A stretch of 64,000 nt of DNA from Ascarosepion bandense (GCA_037127315.1 JBBBDQ010000915.1:901501-965500), one strand, 5' to 3'. Shown: positions 1 to 12,284, counted from the first letter of the stretch. Notes: generated by a model from the letters alone, not told the origin. A program made the numbers and translations.

Positions 1-240
1 TCTTTTTGAATCTCATCCTTTCTCTGACAACTATTGTATTGTGTTCTTTTCCCCGTCTACTCTACTCTCATGCAACTCTCTTCACAAAAGCTTTCTCATT
101 TTTCTCTTATCCATTTTCTGAAACCCCCCAGTAACATGTTCCTCTTTCTATTCAATCTCCTCTTATATAATACCCTGCATACCTGTGACAGTACTACCTT
201 GCTTGGGGTGAATGATTATAAAAATATACAAAGTAACTAG
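1..240 (+). repeat. Possible LINE 3'-tail relic
   Basis: The stretch is CT-rich and ends near 200-235 in CTTGCTTGGGGTGAATGATT, followed by A-rich DNA. The same terminal motif, in reverse complement, closes the 3' ends of the APE-type LINEs near 700, 1680 and 13490. I read this as the plus-strand tail of a related element. No coding similarity is visible, and the 68-codon ORF here looks accidental. Confidence 0.35.
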
Positions 241-326
241 TCGAAGTATTTGGCTATGGTGGTCAAATATCCGGTCACAGATCACAGTTGAATAACAGTA
301 CATTATCACTACTCGAATCAGACTGA

Positions 327-389
<63 letters not shown>
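327..389. repeat. (ATCT)n microsatellite
   Basis: About 16 uninterrupted ATCT/GATA-type tetranucleotide units. Confidence 0.97.
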
Positions 390-690
390 AAATACAAGCC
401 CTCGAGCCTATCAGTTTAAATTGTTACTTGGTTGATTATGTTTAGCAGAGAAAAGAACAAAATTTAGGAGTACAGAGCTGAAGCAGATTTTAAAAAGACC
501 CGGACAAAGAATCTTAAACAGGAAACAAGGGAAACAAAAGGCCAATGAAGATATTAAACCGGACAATAAACAACACGATCTAATCCTATTAACGAAGGGG
601 GAAATATAATAAATATCAAATAAAATTTCAGTGTCAGGCACAAATGTTGATGGCAATATTAATTTGAGCAATTTCTATAATGTGTTTTAT
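390..690. other. Intergenic, nothing recognised
   Basis: AT-rich, purine-biased sequence. The 86-codon ORF on the minus strand resembles no family I know and is not supported. Confidence 0.5.
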
Positions 691-860
691 TTTTTTAATC
701 ATATCACCCCAAACAAGGCGGTAACGCCACTGAAGCGCAGGGGGCTACGTAAAAAGTGAAAAGATTGGAAAAGAGAAAGCCGGAAACCACATCCTAAACA
801 GGGAACAAGAGATGAGCCTCTTCACCTGTTCAATAGACGTGGGTGGAGTGTGAACCGGGC
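691..860 (-). mobile_element. LINE 3'-end relic (APE-type family)
   Basis: It starts with AATCATATCACCCCAAACAA, then a block ending in GCGCAGGGGGCTACGT. This matches the 3' untranslated end of the LINE copies at 1656 and 13480 in the same orientation. Only the 3' terminus is present. Its right boundary is uncertain. Confidence 0.6.
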
Positions 861-1655
861 GATAGATTAGTCTATCTACTCCAATTTTGCCCATAATGGA
901 AAAATATTCTGGTTAAAATTCTACCCTGGTATATTAATTGTTTGATTGATTTTTTTTCATATATTTAGATCATTTAAAACGGAAAACAGTTTCAGATTGT
1001 AAGAAGCTTAAATAATGATTTAATGATAAATGTTTTATTATTTAACCCATAGCGGGGCGGAGAAAACGCGAATTTATACATTTCACATAGATATTTGAGC
1101 ACAAGTGCAATTGGATCACGGATCTCTAATTAACAATTCCAAGCCGTAGAGTTTTAACTTAGTAAAAGACTAAGGGTTGTTCACCGCTAGCATTTGCAAT
1201 GATACCCATCCATGCACAACATGGCACTGCAAGAACTCCGATATTATTCGTCTTATGATCAGAGCAGCTTATCGAGACGCAACATAAGAGATTGGACTCA
1301 ACAAAAATTAAAACTGGCAAAGCCATACGTCTGAAAAAAGACAATCGATTTCATTTTTAGTTAAATAATTTCTTTGAATTTGTAGTGAACAAAACAAGTT
1401 TTAGATTTATAAATTAGATTGCTAAGCACTGACTCATTGAACTACTACGAACTCTTGATGCCCTCATTGATTTTACTAGAAATAAACAAATTTTATCGAA
1501 TTTGCAAACTTTGCTTAGCACACACAAAACTTGCAAAATGTTTTTCGGGCAATAGAAAACTAAGAAAATCGACAATCAAAATAAAAAGGGCAGATTACAT
1601 CCGGAAGTGAATTCCCAAATGACCTGTTCGGAGCCCCGAAAAGGGAATAAATTGC
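861..1655. other. Intergenic, nothing recognised
   Basis: AT-rich DNA without a supported gene. A block of about 25 bp around 1438-1464 recurs with one difference at 3636-3662, on the other side of the adjacent LINE. Confidence 0.5.
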
Positions 1656-1813
1656 TATTATTTTTTTTAATCATTTCACCCCAAGCAAGGCATTCCACTG
1701 CCACTATAGCGCATGGGGTTATATAGAGAGATTGGATAGAGGAAATGTCAGAAGGAGGGTGATAGACGAGAAAGGAGGTACATAGGAAGAGTGTTTGAGA
1801 GAATGGGTGCGAG

Positions 1814-2296
1814 TTAGTGTGTTAGGAGGTGTCTATTGACCTTACATTTAAACTCCTGTAGGTTGTAGCCGTCGAGGAAGCAAGCATGCGGAAGGGAATT
1901 CCACAGACGGGAAGTGCAAGAAAAGAAGCTGTTGGAGTATAAATTGCGGTTATATTTCATCGGTTTCACTGTAAAAGGATGGGACCTAGTTGCTAATGTA
2001 GTATCTCGTGCAAATTCGTACCTAGGAAGCACCAGTGATCTAAGTTCATTGGAGCAGAAGCCGTGAAAGTATGTATAGAAGAGGCACAGGGAAGCCACGT
2101 CACGCCGGTGAGAGAGTGACTGCAGGAGGTCAGCCAGGTCGGTATCAATCACATTACAGATTCTCCATTGTATTTTGTCAAGAACCCCAAGGAAAATAAC
2201 AGGGGCACCCGACCAGATGTGGCAGCAGTATTCAATACACGGGCGGATGGTAGATTTATATATGTGCAGGATAGATTCAGACGGAAAGAACTGCAC
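1814..2296 (-). pseudogene. C-terminal domain of the LINE ORF2
   Basis: About 160 codons from the region after the RT thumb. Recognisable pieces are STIRPCIEYCCHIWSGAP, a KIQWRICNVI block, HRRDVASLCLFY, TRSHPFTVKP and SRLWNSLP. The same order is kept in the degraded copies at 13700-14160, 24934-25269 and 50373-50555, which marks them as one lineage or close relatives. The function of this tail in retrotransposition is not known to me. Confidence 0.8.
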
Positions 2297-2509
2297 AGAG
2301 AGCCGACTTTCATAGCAGCGGATTTAGCAATGGATTTGACGTAGTCATTCCACTTGAGGTCTGCTAAGAGTGTCAGGCCAAGCTTGCGTAGTGTTTTATT
2401 CTCTGCGAGGAAAGCCTGTTCCATGCTAATGAGAGGTAGGTGCGGTTGTCTATGGTGGTTAATTGATACCGGCTTTGTTTTGGAAGAATTGAAATTTACG
2501 AGCCATTTC

Positions 2510-2806
2510 TTACCCCCAATCCACCACGGATTGGAGGTCCTTTTCAAGCTCGGCAGCGAGGTTAGCCTTGTCGCCTATACCAGATGTTTGATCGAGGCGA
2601 GAGTAAACTGTGGTTTCATCGGCGTACATGCCTATTTGGGATGTTATGGCATCGGGGAGATCATTGATGTAGATCAGAAAGAGCGTAGGACCTAGGATAG
2701 AGCCTTGAGGGACACCCGCGTTTGTAGGGTAGTTCTGAGAGGCATGTCCGTTTAATACCACCTTCAATGTGCGGTTAGAGAGGATTGACTGGATTAGGTC
2801 CAACAA
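2510..2806 (-). pseudogene. Reverse transcriptase palm fragment of the LINE
   Basis: This 98-codon stretch holds the GVPQGSILGP motif, FLIYINDLPD, and the catalytic box as YADE. The second aspartate of the usual YADD/FADD box is replaced by glutamate, which would be expected to abolish metal binding. Frame is lost on both sides and the ORF continues in other frames at 2149-2547 and 1814-2296. It is a dead copy. Confidence 0.85.
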
Positions 2807-3490
2807 AAGTTCTGTTATATCATAGCTTCACAGTTTCGTAGAAGGCCAGCATGCCAGACTCTGTCGAACGCTTTGTAGATATCCAAGGCAACGGTTCGGG
2901 CTTCAGCATTCTTGTCGAGAGCCTGGTATATATACTCGGGGATAGTCGTCAGCATATCAGCAGTAGACCTGGTGAAGCGGAAGCCATACTCTTTGTCCGA
3001 GCGGAGCCTTTGGGCTGTGGGATGCTAAACGACCTCGGCGTTGATAATGGCTTAAATATTGAAACTACAGAAGAAGATTTCCAACAGGCAGGAAAGCAGG
3101 AAGAAGATAGCAGAATTTGTAGAGTTTAGAAAGGACAGAGGAGTTCAGGGACACATTTCTTCAGGACTATGATTGGGATTCCGTCCCACCACTCGCTTTG
3201 TGAGGGTCAAGTTTTGATATTATGTTAGAAATCAGCGAGAGCGTGATGTGGACGTCATTCAGTTGAGCCTCAGTTCTAGGTGGAAAGTCGGGTGTTTAAA
3301 CTCCAGACGAATCCAGGCTTGAATTGGCCGAGAATCTACGAGCAAACCATTCAGCCTTGTCTGCTCAGGAGGTGAGGACCTCAAATTCATTGATTAGTGA
3401 GGGTATTGAGGACTTACTCTTGTTAAGCAGGCTTTTACATAGACACCAGTAGTATTTGGCGCCGATCTTAGATATTGTCTCTATCTTTCT

Positions 3491-5486
3491 CACTCACCTC
3501 TTACTTCTCACCTCCTCCCTTTTCACTATTCATCTTGAGCGATAACTTCAAAACAATACTACCCTACAATAAACGCTCATACATGCATGCACATATACTT
3601 TTCTGCCTACGTACACATAAACTCATACCCACAAGAACTACTACGAACACTTGATGCCCTTAACTTCTTAATACTATTTCTTGATTAACATTAAATTCTA
3701 CCAGTTCATTTTATTGTTTACCTTTATTAAATTTCTATCTCCCTACTTCTACAAATTTCCGCTCAAAATAACTTATTTGGCCAGTTAGATCGGCTGCAAA
3801 CAGATTTTTTTGGCCATGCAATATTTAATGAACATTCTAAGATATTAATCTGAGTGATACGAGAAACAGGTGAATTCCAATAAATAAGCATAACTGAACA
3901 GCTTGTACAACAACAGAAATAATAGGAAAAACAAAGAAAGAAAAAATTAATATTAAAGTTAAGTGATTTTACTAATTATCAAGATTAATAATGGATATTT
4001 TCTGAATTAACAAACGAAATACTAATGATTTTAAGAAAATATTAATGCTTATGTTTCTAAGATTTAATTTTTTTCTTTAAATTCTTTTTTAATGTAGTCA
4101 TGGGCAAACGAGCTTTACTTTTTTTTCTAATTCTGAATGGCAGACTTAACTTTTTAAAGATAATATTTCTTTTAGATAATACTTACTAAGCAATAAAAAT
4201 ATTTCTGGATATAATAATGATCTTGCCATACAATTCTTAATTTTTAACCCATAACTGAGAAGAGGAAGAAGTACATTATTATCATTCATAAAAGTATTTG
4301 TACTTAAATGAATATTACGAAGCCAACAGAAATTAGACCTCGTCACTTAAATTATAATTTTGAGTAATTACACTACTTGCTAAACTAATAAGTTTAATTA
4401 AACTTTCATGTCGTTATTAATAGTAGTTTCGCTAAGTCTGATCACAAGGGTAATAATCTCTTCTTCAGAAAGAAAAAAAACGCATAAATGAATTAATTCA
4501 AAAGAAATCACATGCAGCATCATATAGATCATACCAGCATTACTGATAATATTATACCGAAATCTCATATTTTTTATTAATGAAAGCACTCCTCGTTGCG
4601 AAGTTAGATTCTGGAACGTATGGTATTCTGCCGTTAAAATGGCGGAGGTATTTTACTACTTAAATATTAGCTTAAAACATTTGGTAGTGCATCCTGCATA
4701 ATAAGCTGCTGTATCTCATGTGGGCTAAATTTCAGAATGAGTTGTGCCTGCTTGATTTTATGGCATTCGGTCTGTAAGCGATGCAAAGAAAATCATAATA
4801 AAAGAGATTCTCTGTTGTCGTGAATGAAGACAATACCTCCTGATGGAAGAAAAAGGAATAAAATACAGAATAAAATTGAATATCTATGAGATAAAATAGT
4901 TGCCAATATTAGTTTTAAAAATCTTGGTAGACAGTGGATTTGACGTGTAATCCTCATCTTTTCAACGTAATAAACCCCAAAGTGATTCTTATGCAACATG
5001 ATCTTACATCAGACAAAAAAGAGAAATTGGCAGAGTAGTAAACTGTTAATAATGATAAAAAAGCGAATCCAAGGAAACATTTGATAGAACAATGTAAAGA
5101 TTGAAAGATTCGCATCTATAACAAGCAGAAAATCTCTCACTGTTAATGAGGATAAAGAAAAAATCAGATAAATATATTTAAGAATAACGTTTCCAAAAAA
5201 CACAAAGAAACGTCAGCAGCTGATGTTCTTCAAACATTGGTGTTGATTTGTTGCCGATTGTATAATAAGACATTAAAATAAAAAAAAATTAAAAACAAAA
5301 AATGTTTACGTATTGTCAATAATTGCACAACTTTTCATTCCATTTTGCTAAGAGATTTCTCGTTTTCCTGAAACACTGAAATGAAATGTGCATCGTAAAC
5401 CCAAACAAAAGTTTTAATAACGCTTAAAGAAACACAATCATTTATTTATATATAATGGCATAGCTTAATTTACACACAAACAAAAT

Positions 5487-5490
<4 letters not shown>
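3491..5490. other. AT-rich intergenic stretch
   Basis: Two kilobases without a supported gene, RNA or mobile element. Several 60-70 codon ORFs lack family resemblance. The part 3491-3780 is CT-rich and may be old LINE or tail DNA. Confidence 0.5.

Positions 5491-5532
<42 letters not shown>
5491..5532. repeat. (TA)n microsatellite
   Basis: About 21 AT dinucleotides in a row. Confidence 0.97.
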
Positions 5533-5534
<2 letters not shown>

Positions 5535-5584
5535 TAATTCTTCCACCTCCTGCAACGCCTTACGCTTTTCTGCCTGTGATACTG

Positions 5585-5586
<2 letters not shown>

Positions 5587-5632
<46 letters not shown>
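5587..5632. repeat. (TA)n microsatellite
   Basis: About 23 TA dinucleotides, separated from the preceding tract by 54 bp of unique sequence. Confidence 0.97.
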
Positions 5633-5634
<2 letters not shown>

Positions 5635-5719
5635 AGGTGCTGGTTGTACTAGCAAGCGGTAGATCAAAAAAGTTCTCACACACACACGTACACACATATA
5701 TATATCTATATGTATATAT

Positions 5720-6232
5720 ACTAGCAGTATAGCCCGGAGTTGCTCGGGTGTAATGAAAGCTTTAAAACGAATCCACGGACCTGGAGCTCAGACTCAGCCT
5801 AAAGAATAATTGTGTGAAGTTTGGTGAGAATCGGATAAAAATTGTGGATGTGTATAAAGGACATACGGACAGATAAACAGACACACACACAAACATCTTA
5901 CCTTTTATATATATATATATATATATATTATCGATTTTCTGCACTATTATAAGAACTGCAACCTTGAAACTTCCGAATATCGTTTCTTATGTCTTTGTCT
6001 ATGAGTGTATCAAATTTGATTAAAATCGGACCACCCCTTCTCTAACCTGGTTTTTTCGATTTTCGATATTTATCGTCGGTACCTAGACACAAATCCTAGC
6101 TAAGAACACTGGCAGACGCTTATAGTACAACTGTGTAAATTTTTAAGAAAATCGGTTCAGCCGTTTCGGAGTCTATACATAACGGACACACACACATACA
6201 CACAAAGTTCCATTTATAAATAAGTTTAGATA
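5720..6232 (+). repeat. Interspersed element X, copy 1
   Basis: It begins CTAGCAGTATAGCCCGG and ends near ATAAATAAGTTTAGATAT after a CACACA-rich stretch. Related copies lie at 36916-37370 (+) and 39281-39975 (-). The head contains the small hairpin CCCG...CGGG, and the interior holds a (TA)n tract at 5906-5929, found at the same internal place in copy 3. No ORF is seen. It is probably a non-autonomous repeat; I cannot name the class. Confidence 0.7.
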
Positions 6233-6243
6233 TATACCTACTC

Positions 6244-6269
6244 ATATATATATATATATATATATATAT
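6244..6269. repeat. (TA)n microsatellite
   Basis: Thirteen TA units directly next to the SINE tail at 6270. Confidence 0.95.
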
Positions 6270-6420
6270 TAGTCATCCACATACAAGACTGTTTTGCTGT
6301 ATCACAGCTCATCAGTGTGGCTAGACGCATCCACTTGCTTCTGGCGGGGATCGAAACTCGACCGATTTGGTGTCAGTCGGAGTCGCTACTCTCTAAGCCA
6401 TCGACGCATGGAATCAGAGA
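6270..6420 (-). mobile_element. tRNA-derived SINE, family B, copy 1
   Basis: On the minus strand it reads like a tRNA gene: A-box-like TGGCTTAGAGAGTAG and B-box-like GAGTTTCGATCCCC, then a unique tail ending in GTATGTGGATGACTA. Copies 2 and 3 at 13087-13362 and 17857-17993 share the whole block. RNA polymerase III promoters of this type drive SINE transcription. Each copy is bordered by (TA)n at its tail end. Confidence 0.75.
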
Positions 6421-6586
6421 AGGGAAATTTTAATGTATTGTATATAAGCAGTGTATACACACGCTAGTCACTGAACGAACTCAATTCATTTCTGAAGAGT
6501 CACGCATATAGCAGAAGTGGAAAATGTTTTTAAAATTTTCTTCTCCAGAGAGCTCAATCGTAATGAAAGCATAATATATTAGAGAG

Positions 6587-6590
<4 letters not shown>

Positions 6591-6618
<28 letters not shown>
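6591..6618. repeat. (TA)n microsatellite
   Basis: Fourteen TA units flanked by short AGAGAGATTT and ATCTCTCTC arms, so the tract sits in a small palindrome. Confidence 0.95.
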
Positions 6619-6751
6619 ATCTCTCTCTGCACACAAAAAATAAATAAATATATATTCATATAGATATATGTAAAGGTTCAAAGATAAACATTCAATCCTC
6701 GATATCGAAAACTCGTTTTCGATAAATATAAAAATTTAAACAACATATATA

Positions 6752-8309
6752 CACTCCTGATCAAAATTTTAAGACCACTTAAAAATCTTTAAAAAGAAAT
6801 ATTTTTTTACGGATAGATTTTAAACTCCTCCCACGTAAGGTTACCAATACTACAATCTAAAAGGTTATGGAAACAAAAAGCTATATTCCAAACATTTTAT
6901 TTAGAAATTTACATTTTTATAAAATGAGACGATTTACACATGATCAAAATTATAAGACCAGAGACAAAAATTCTACGACATTGTACAAAGAGTGTATGAA
7001 AACATTCAACAACCAAATTTAATAATGAGTTCTACCTCCACTGCTTTTGATGACTTCAGAAATTCTGTCGGGCATGCTAGAAATAAGCGTTTCCATTAAG
7101 GTGCTGAGGATGTTGGTCCAGCTTCTGAAGATGGTTTCACGAAGTTCATTTTTTGTTGAATATTGTTTGCCATTTCGATAAATATCTCTTGTCATCCATC
7201 CTCAAACATTTTCAATTGGGTTCAAGTCTGGTGAACATGCAGGATGTTCCAAGAGAGGGACTCCATTTTCTTGTAGAAAGGTCAAGGTCCGACTTACAGC
7301 GTGGATTGTAGCATTATTTTGTTGGAATAACCATCCATCCACACACAAACGATGGCCCTCCATCATCAATGATGCTTTTTGTAGCATGCTACCATAACCA
7401 GCCACTGTTTAACAACCCTGCACCACCTGGAACTCCATCGTCCCTCTGTAAGAAAAGGCACCCCATACCATTAGGGACCCTCCACCATTATGACGTGTGG
7501 AGAAAATTTCAGGAGGCATATTTTTGTATGCCAATATCGTTGGAAACCATCGGGACCATCTAGATTGAATTTTTTCTCATCAGAAAGCAGGACATTCTTC
7601 CACTTCTCAACGTCCCATGTTTGGTATTCACAACCAAACTTTAAGCGGTCCACCTTGTGACGTGGAAGCAGCCGAGGAATTTCTATACACTTTTTATTTA
7701 CCATGCCTTTTTGTCATAAGTGTTGTCTGATGGTTACGGGACTGTAATCAGCATCTGTAACTGCCTTAATTTGACTAGAAGAAAGTCCCCCCTCTTTCGG
7801 AACAACCCGTCTTATTCTCTTACTCAATGTAGGAGAAATGTTTTGGAGCCTTCCAGAGGATTTTGCTTTTCCATAATTTTCACTGTTCTTTAGAAAGTTG
7901 CAAATTACATTTTTACTGCGATTTACCTTAGCTGCGATCACCCGCTTTGACAAACTTTGCTTATCGAAATCTAGAATTCGAGAACGCTCAACTTTGGTAA
8001 GTTTGTTTGCTTTAGGCATGGTAACACCTTTACGCAGTGATTGCTAATCTCTAACTGAACTAAAAACATTGGAATTACCATAGATCTAAGAATTTATACC
8101 CCTGGTCTTATAATTTTGATCATGCATAAATCGCCTCATTTTATAAAAATCTAAATTTCTAAATGAAATGTTTGGAATATAGCTTTTTGTTTCCATAACC
8201 TTTTAGATTATAGTATTGGTAACCTTAAGTGGTAGGAGTTTAAAATCTATCTGTAAAAAAAATTATTTTTAAAGATTTTTAGGTGGTCTTAAATTTTTGA
8301 TCAGGAGTG
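6752..8309 (-). mobile_element. Tc1-like DNA transposon, inactive
   Basis: Both outer ends are present and flanked by TA (6750-6751 and 8310-8311), the usual Tc1/mariner target duplication. Terminal inverted repeats are long, about 210 bp (6752-6961 and 8096-8309). Each carries two direct copies of a motif like GATCAAAATTTTAAGACCA, at the outer tip and at the inner end (6941-6960; 8102-8122). This is the IR/DR arrangement known from Sleeping Beauty-type elements. The transposase is on the minus strand in three pieces. A stop, a frameshift and a mutated catalytic residue show it can no longer move by itself. Confidence 0.93.
7202..8019 (-). pseudogene. Tc1 transposase (DD34E), broken
   Basis: The N-terminal part (8019-7714) is a paired-like helix-turn-helix domain beginning MPKANKLTKVERSRIL. 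An in-frame TGA at 7714 separates it from a segment with [14 protein letters not shown], which holds the first catalytic aspartate. A frameshift near 7485 leads into GYGSMLQKA and WLFQQNNATIHAVSR, where the second catalytic aspartate (QQDNA in the family) is asparagine. The third acidic residue is in SPDLNPIENV, 35 residues after that position, giving DD34E spacing. Another stop follows ENV where a tryptophan is expected. About 270 codons remain out of the 330-340 usual for the family. Confidence 0.92.
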
Positions 8310-9100
8310 TATGTAAGTATGCATGTATGTATATAAGTGTGTGTGGGAGACTTTGTGTATTTTTTGTGTGTCTCTAAAGTATTTTTGATACTGCATACAG
8401 CACATGTGCCATCATCAGATAGGCACCAGTTTATTAAAAAATAAATGCTTCTATATGGTTAGATAGACAGATAAATAGACAGATAGATCGATAGATAGAT
8501 AGATATTGTAGAATAGGTATATATATATATGAATTAACAAATAACATAGCATATATAGATCGACAAATCTCCTGCCATTCTCTATTTCATACGCAACGAA
8601 TAAGGGAGCCCTTAGCATCATCACATATTTTAATAGACAGGAGATAAACGATTGAGTATTCTTCAACCCGTCACTCGCCATATTACATCGACTGCCCGCA
8701 TCAGCAGAAGGTCGAAATCACACATGATAGTGTCATAGGCTATTCTTATGACAACGGCCATCAGCAAATTTAATCCGTTTATTTCTTTTCATGAGTGTGG
8801 ATGATTTTCAAGGTATTTGTATTCACTTGTGATTTTACTGTTGAATGAGTCCAGCTGGCTGATAATTGCATTTAAACTTCACCGCCAGCTACAAATGCTG
8901 ACATATTTTGCTTTGACCTTGATCGAATGTGTATCATTGTCACTCTGATGTGTGGCTGACCTAACTGAAGAAATGTAGTCGAAACTTAAATGGAATGAAA
9001 ATTTTGTGTAGTTTGACTTTCAAAAATATACCATATATATAAAACATATATAACATATTTAATTTTCAAGAAAGCAAAATAATTATGTATTTATGTTTTT
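8310..9100. other. Intergenic with GATA-type repeats
   Basis: Contains an imperfect (AGAT)n tract at 8458-8505 and otherwise no supported gene. At 8965-8984 the string CTGAAGA, nine bases, then GAAA resembles a decayed hammerhead core, but no helix I can be formed. Confidence 0.5.
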
Positions 9101-9640
9101 AATAATTTCACCTCATGCAAGGCAATAAAGCCACTAAGTTACAAAAGGTTACCGAGTTTGAAAGTATATGAGAAGAAATAATATTAAAGAGAGAAAACAA
9201 TAAATTAACAAGAATTAAGTAGACAGAATGTAACTACTACGTTGCACTTGAATGTTCGAAGATCAAAGTTGATTGGAAATCAGGAAGAAAATGCGAGAAA
9301 AGAAAAATTTAGCGAAGAAATTACGACTACATCGCGCCATTTCGACAGTAAAATGATGCCCGTAATCTAGTACTGCGCTTAAATCCATAATTTATCTTTC
9401 CCAATGTGTATCAGAACATCAGAACAATTCCTATGAAAATATTAATAAAAAAGTATAGGGAAGCTACATTACGGTAGTTGAAAATTTACTAAAGCTGAGA
9501 TATCAGATCAGGACCAACAACATTGTAGATTCTTCTTTGGATTTTATCTAAAATATAAGCACCAAAGTGTGACAACAATATTTAATGTAAGGACAACTAG
9601 TTGACTTACTTGTAAGATAGATTTTGGTTAGAAAATATGT
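9101..9640 (-). mobile_element. Old LINE 3'-end relic (APE-type subfamily)
   Basis: Starts with AATAATTTCACCTCATGCAA and runs through a block homologous to 50230-50770 and, more distantly, to 1670-2200. Phrases such as TTGGATTTTATC near 9540 correspond to the DKIQ region of the LINE tail. No open frame survives. Confidence 0.65.
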
Positions 9641-12270
9641 TTAACACGATTTAATCAATAAATTCATTGCCATTATATATAATTAATTTACTGTATAATA
9701 TACCGATAAAACAAATGTATTTCTTATTTGATACATATTCTGTTTCCATTATTATTGGAAATAAAATGTGTAATGCCTCCGATGAAAAATCTGAGAATGT
9801 TGCGTTAGGAACATAGTTTCATTGATGTCAAAATTCTTTACGATTATCTCGTTTGCAATGCAAACGCATACGCTGCTGTTTGACTATTGATTGTTGGGGG
9901 TACCAAACTCGTGTTTCGAGTAACTTTCCTTTTGCCCCTCTGTATCTGTGGGAGTTAAACGCATTACATGTAGCCAATGCGAACGACACCGAAAATGGAC
10001 TGATATAAATTGTATGAGACACAATATGCAAATCCTACTTAGCAGCCCCTTCCAAGAAGCCTATCAGATGAATCTTCATGTATACATATTATCGCTATAA
10101 ATATGATACGTTCTCAGAAACCATGATTCGGTTTTCTTTACTTTTTTGGTTCTTTTATTTATCTGTTTAATTTCTATACCATTTAATTCCAGAAATTTAT
10201 AACTGATATTCTTCTTTCCATCATCCCCCAGTTGATGACTGCTTATTTTTTGTTAACCATTGACATTTCCACCATGAACATATGGGAAAGCCAGTTCCCG
10301 TACGTTTATCAAAGTTAAATGAGTACCTAAATGGGGACATCTTTAAGGAATATCAGTTGTTCTAAAATGGTACGGGTGGGTTAATAAATAATGGGTCGAA
10401 ATAGTTAATCGGGAAGTTGTGTTCGAATTTCAATTGAGTTTGTTATATTCAATTACGTAAAAATCCTTACAATCTGAAAATAATTTTAAGTTTGAAATTT
10501 TCAATTCCCGTCGATTGCTATCATAGGATAGAACAGGGTTTTGTTATGCACCCAGAAAGTGAAATGAGCAGGTTTGTTTTGTTCACTGTGTGACAGATAA
10601 CGTTCAGAAATGTTTGAATCTAACCATTCTCTTACCCCAGTTATAGGTTAAAAAGTAGATAAATATAGGTTCCCAACTTCGTTTGCAACCATTTCAAAAA
10701 ACGACAACTCTGAATACAAGTTGTACGTTAAACTGGCAACTCATAACCATAAAAAATATATTTTTTGAAACCACAGAAGCATCACATAGTCTGGTAAGGC
10801 AGTGGACTTCTACTTCACAGAGAAATATAATGTTATTACTTGGCTCTTATAGAGTTTTTTTTCTTCTGCAATTGTGTGTTATCTATCAGGTAAACGTTCG
10901 CGGATTTCTAACGTAGCCCTTTATTCAATCAAAGGAACGCATAATTCTCATTCGTTCGTCCATGGAACGTGACGTTACGTGTAAAGGATTATGATGTTTT
11001 TTTTTTTGCAGTGATTGAAATCTCAATTGCCAAGTAACGAGATCCGCTGGACCAACTCTGCGATGGAGATTTTCAAACTTTTTAGTTGACCATCTTTCCA
11101 ATTATGTCTTTAGTTGCACAGAATAATCGAATTACAATGTTACCTAGGCGTAATATCTCAAGCAGCTATTCCGCTCTCTTAGCTTGTCAGTAAGTCATTT
11201 GCCTTTGCTACATTGAGACGTCATACCCGCGGCATTTCAGGCTGCAAGAGTTGCCATAAATGAAGTAGAGTTCACTACTAATGTGAATTACATAAAATAT
11301 GTCAGAAGTTATTACGCATGTTTAATGTTCTCCCATGAACACAGATATTAAGGTAACGATGTCTGTAAAGCTATCCGGATATAATCATAAGGAGAATAGA
11401 TCACATGAAAATAAGCTTAACATATCGATTTTTATCAAGCATAGTTGTTTATATGAGTCGGGGTTTAAACTAAACGCAAGAGAAATTTTTATTTTGATAT
11501 GAACCCAAAATATATTAGCCATAGAAAAATTCCCACAATCAACACAATCAACATTTTATATGAAACTTAACAGTTTTTCATGCTGGGATGTTTTTAAAAT
11601 TCAATATTTCAACTTTAACATTTTCATCAGTGTTTATTGCTTTACATATATATTCTTTAATTTTTCTATAATATAGCTTTTTATTCTCATATGACTTTTA
11701 ACAATACACCACAAGTATACAGAGTCATTCGCTTGATTTTGTGAATTTGAAACTATATTTTTCAAGGTGTGAAAAAGCCAGCTTATCAGAAAACAAAAAA
11801 AAATGTCCTACCTGAATATTATCTATAGCTTAAAGATTTTTAGTGAAACCACTACTAATAAAAAACGTCTTCTCTAATAATTACGATATTTATTTACATT
11901 TATAATGTTAACTTGATCATTGAAGGCATCTGTAATATAAATTGTTCCAATAATAATCTAAAATTGAAGGCTTCTCGTTTTTAGTTTTATCAACTGTCAG
12001 ATGAAATCTTGTTAAGGACCCACCTGCAAAGAGTCACAGAAATCAAGTGGAAAGTTATTTGAAAGATGCTCATCTTAGTAGAGTGGACTTTCCATGCATA
12101 TGTATTCAGAATCTTTCTCACTCTCTCTCTCTCTCTGTATATATATATATATAGAGAGAGAGAGAGTGAAAGTCTGAATATATATACGAGCCAACAAAAA
12201 TGAGAGAAATACCTAGTACCATAAATTTAAAAAATTGATTAAACTGTCAAAAGCCTTCTTTTTTTAGTTT
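9641..12270. other. Intergenic, no gene recognised
   Basis: AT-rich. Notable items are a 35-bp block at 11195-11229 that recurs exactly at 14560-14594, and a nested microsatellite palindrome of (TC)n, (TA)n and (GA)n at 12117-12175. The ORF at 10683-10916 has no recognisable features. Confidence 0.5.
12117..12175. repeat. (CT)n(TA)n(GA)n palindromic microsatellite
   Basis: CTCTCTCT, then TATATATA, then AGAGAGAG form an inverted repeat that could fold into a hairpin. Confidence 0.9.
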
Positions 12271-12284
12271 GTTGATTTAATATG

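Larger units (their letters stand above)
1656..3490 (-). mobile_element. 5'-truncated APE-type LINE (Jockey/CR1-like)
   Basis: Minus-strand non-LTR retrotransposon fragment. Reading from 3490 down, I see the segment upstream of the reverse transcriptase (GAKYYWCLCKSLLNK), then an AFDxVWHAGLL block, RT motif GVPQGSILGPTLF near 2720, the catalytic block YADE (usually YADD) near 2620, and the C-terminal tail with HRRDVASLCLFY and SRLWNSLP near 1900-2100. The coding frame is split over at least three frames. The element ends at about 1670 with the ATCATTTCACCCCAAGCAAG terminus shared by the other copies. No endonuclease domain remains, consistent with 5' truncation. The family assignment is by motif recognition; clade within the APE-type LINEs is uncertain. 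Confidence 0.88.

Noticed and set aside
327..389. (ATCT)n as a CRISPR-like array
   Set aside because: Pure tetranucleotide repeat without spacers; the organism is evidently a eukaryote.
2354..3129. Plus-strand ORFs at 2354-2695 and 2851-3129
   Set aside because: They are antisense shadows of the minus-strand LINE reverse transcriptase.
8965..8984. CTGAAGA, nine bases, GAAA as a hammerhead
   Set aside because: The spacer is too short and not self-complementary, and there is no helix I; noted only as a possible relic.
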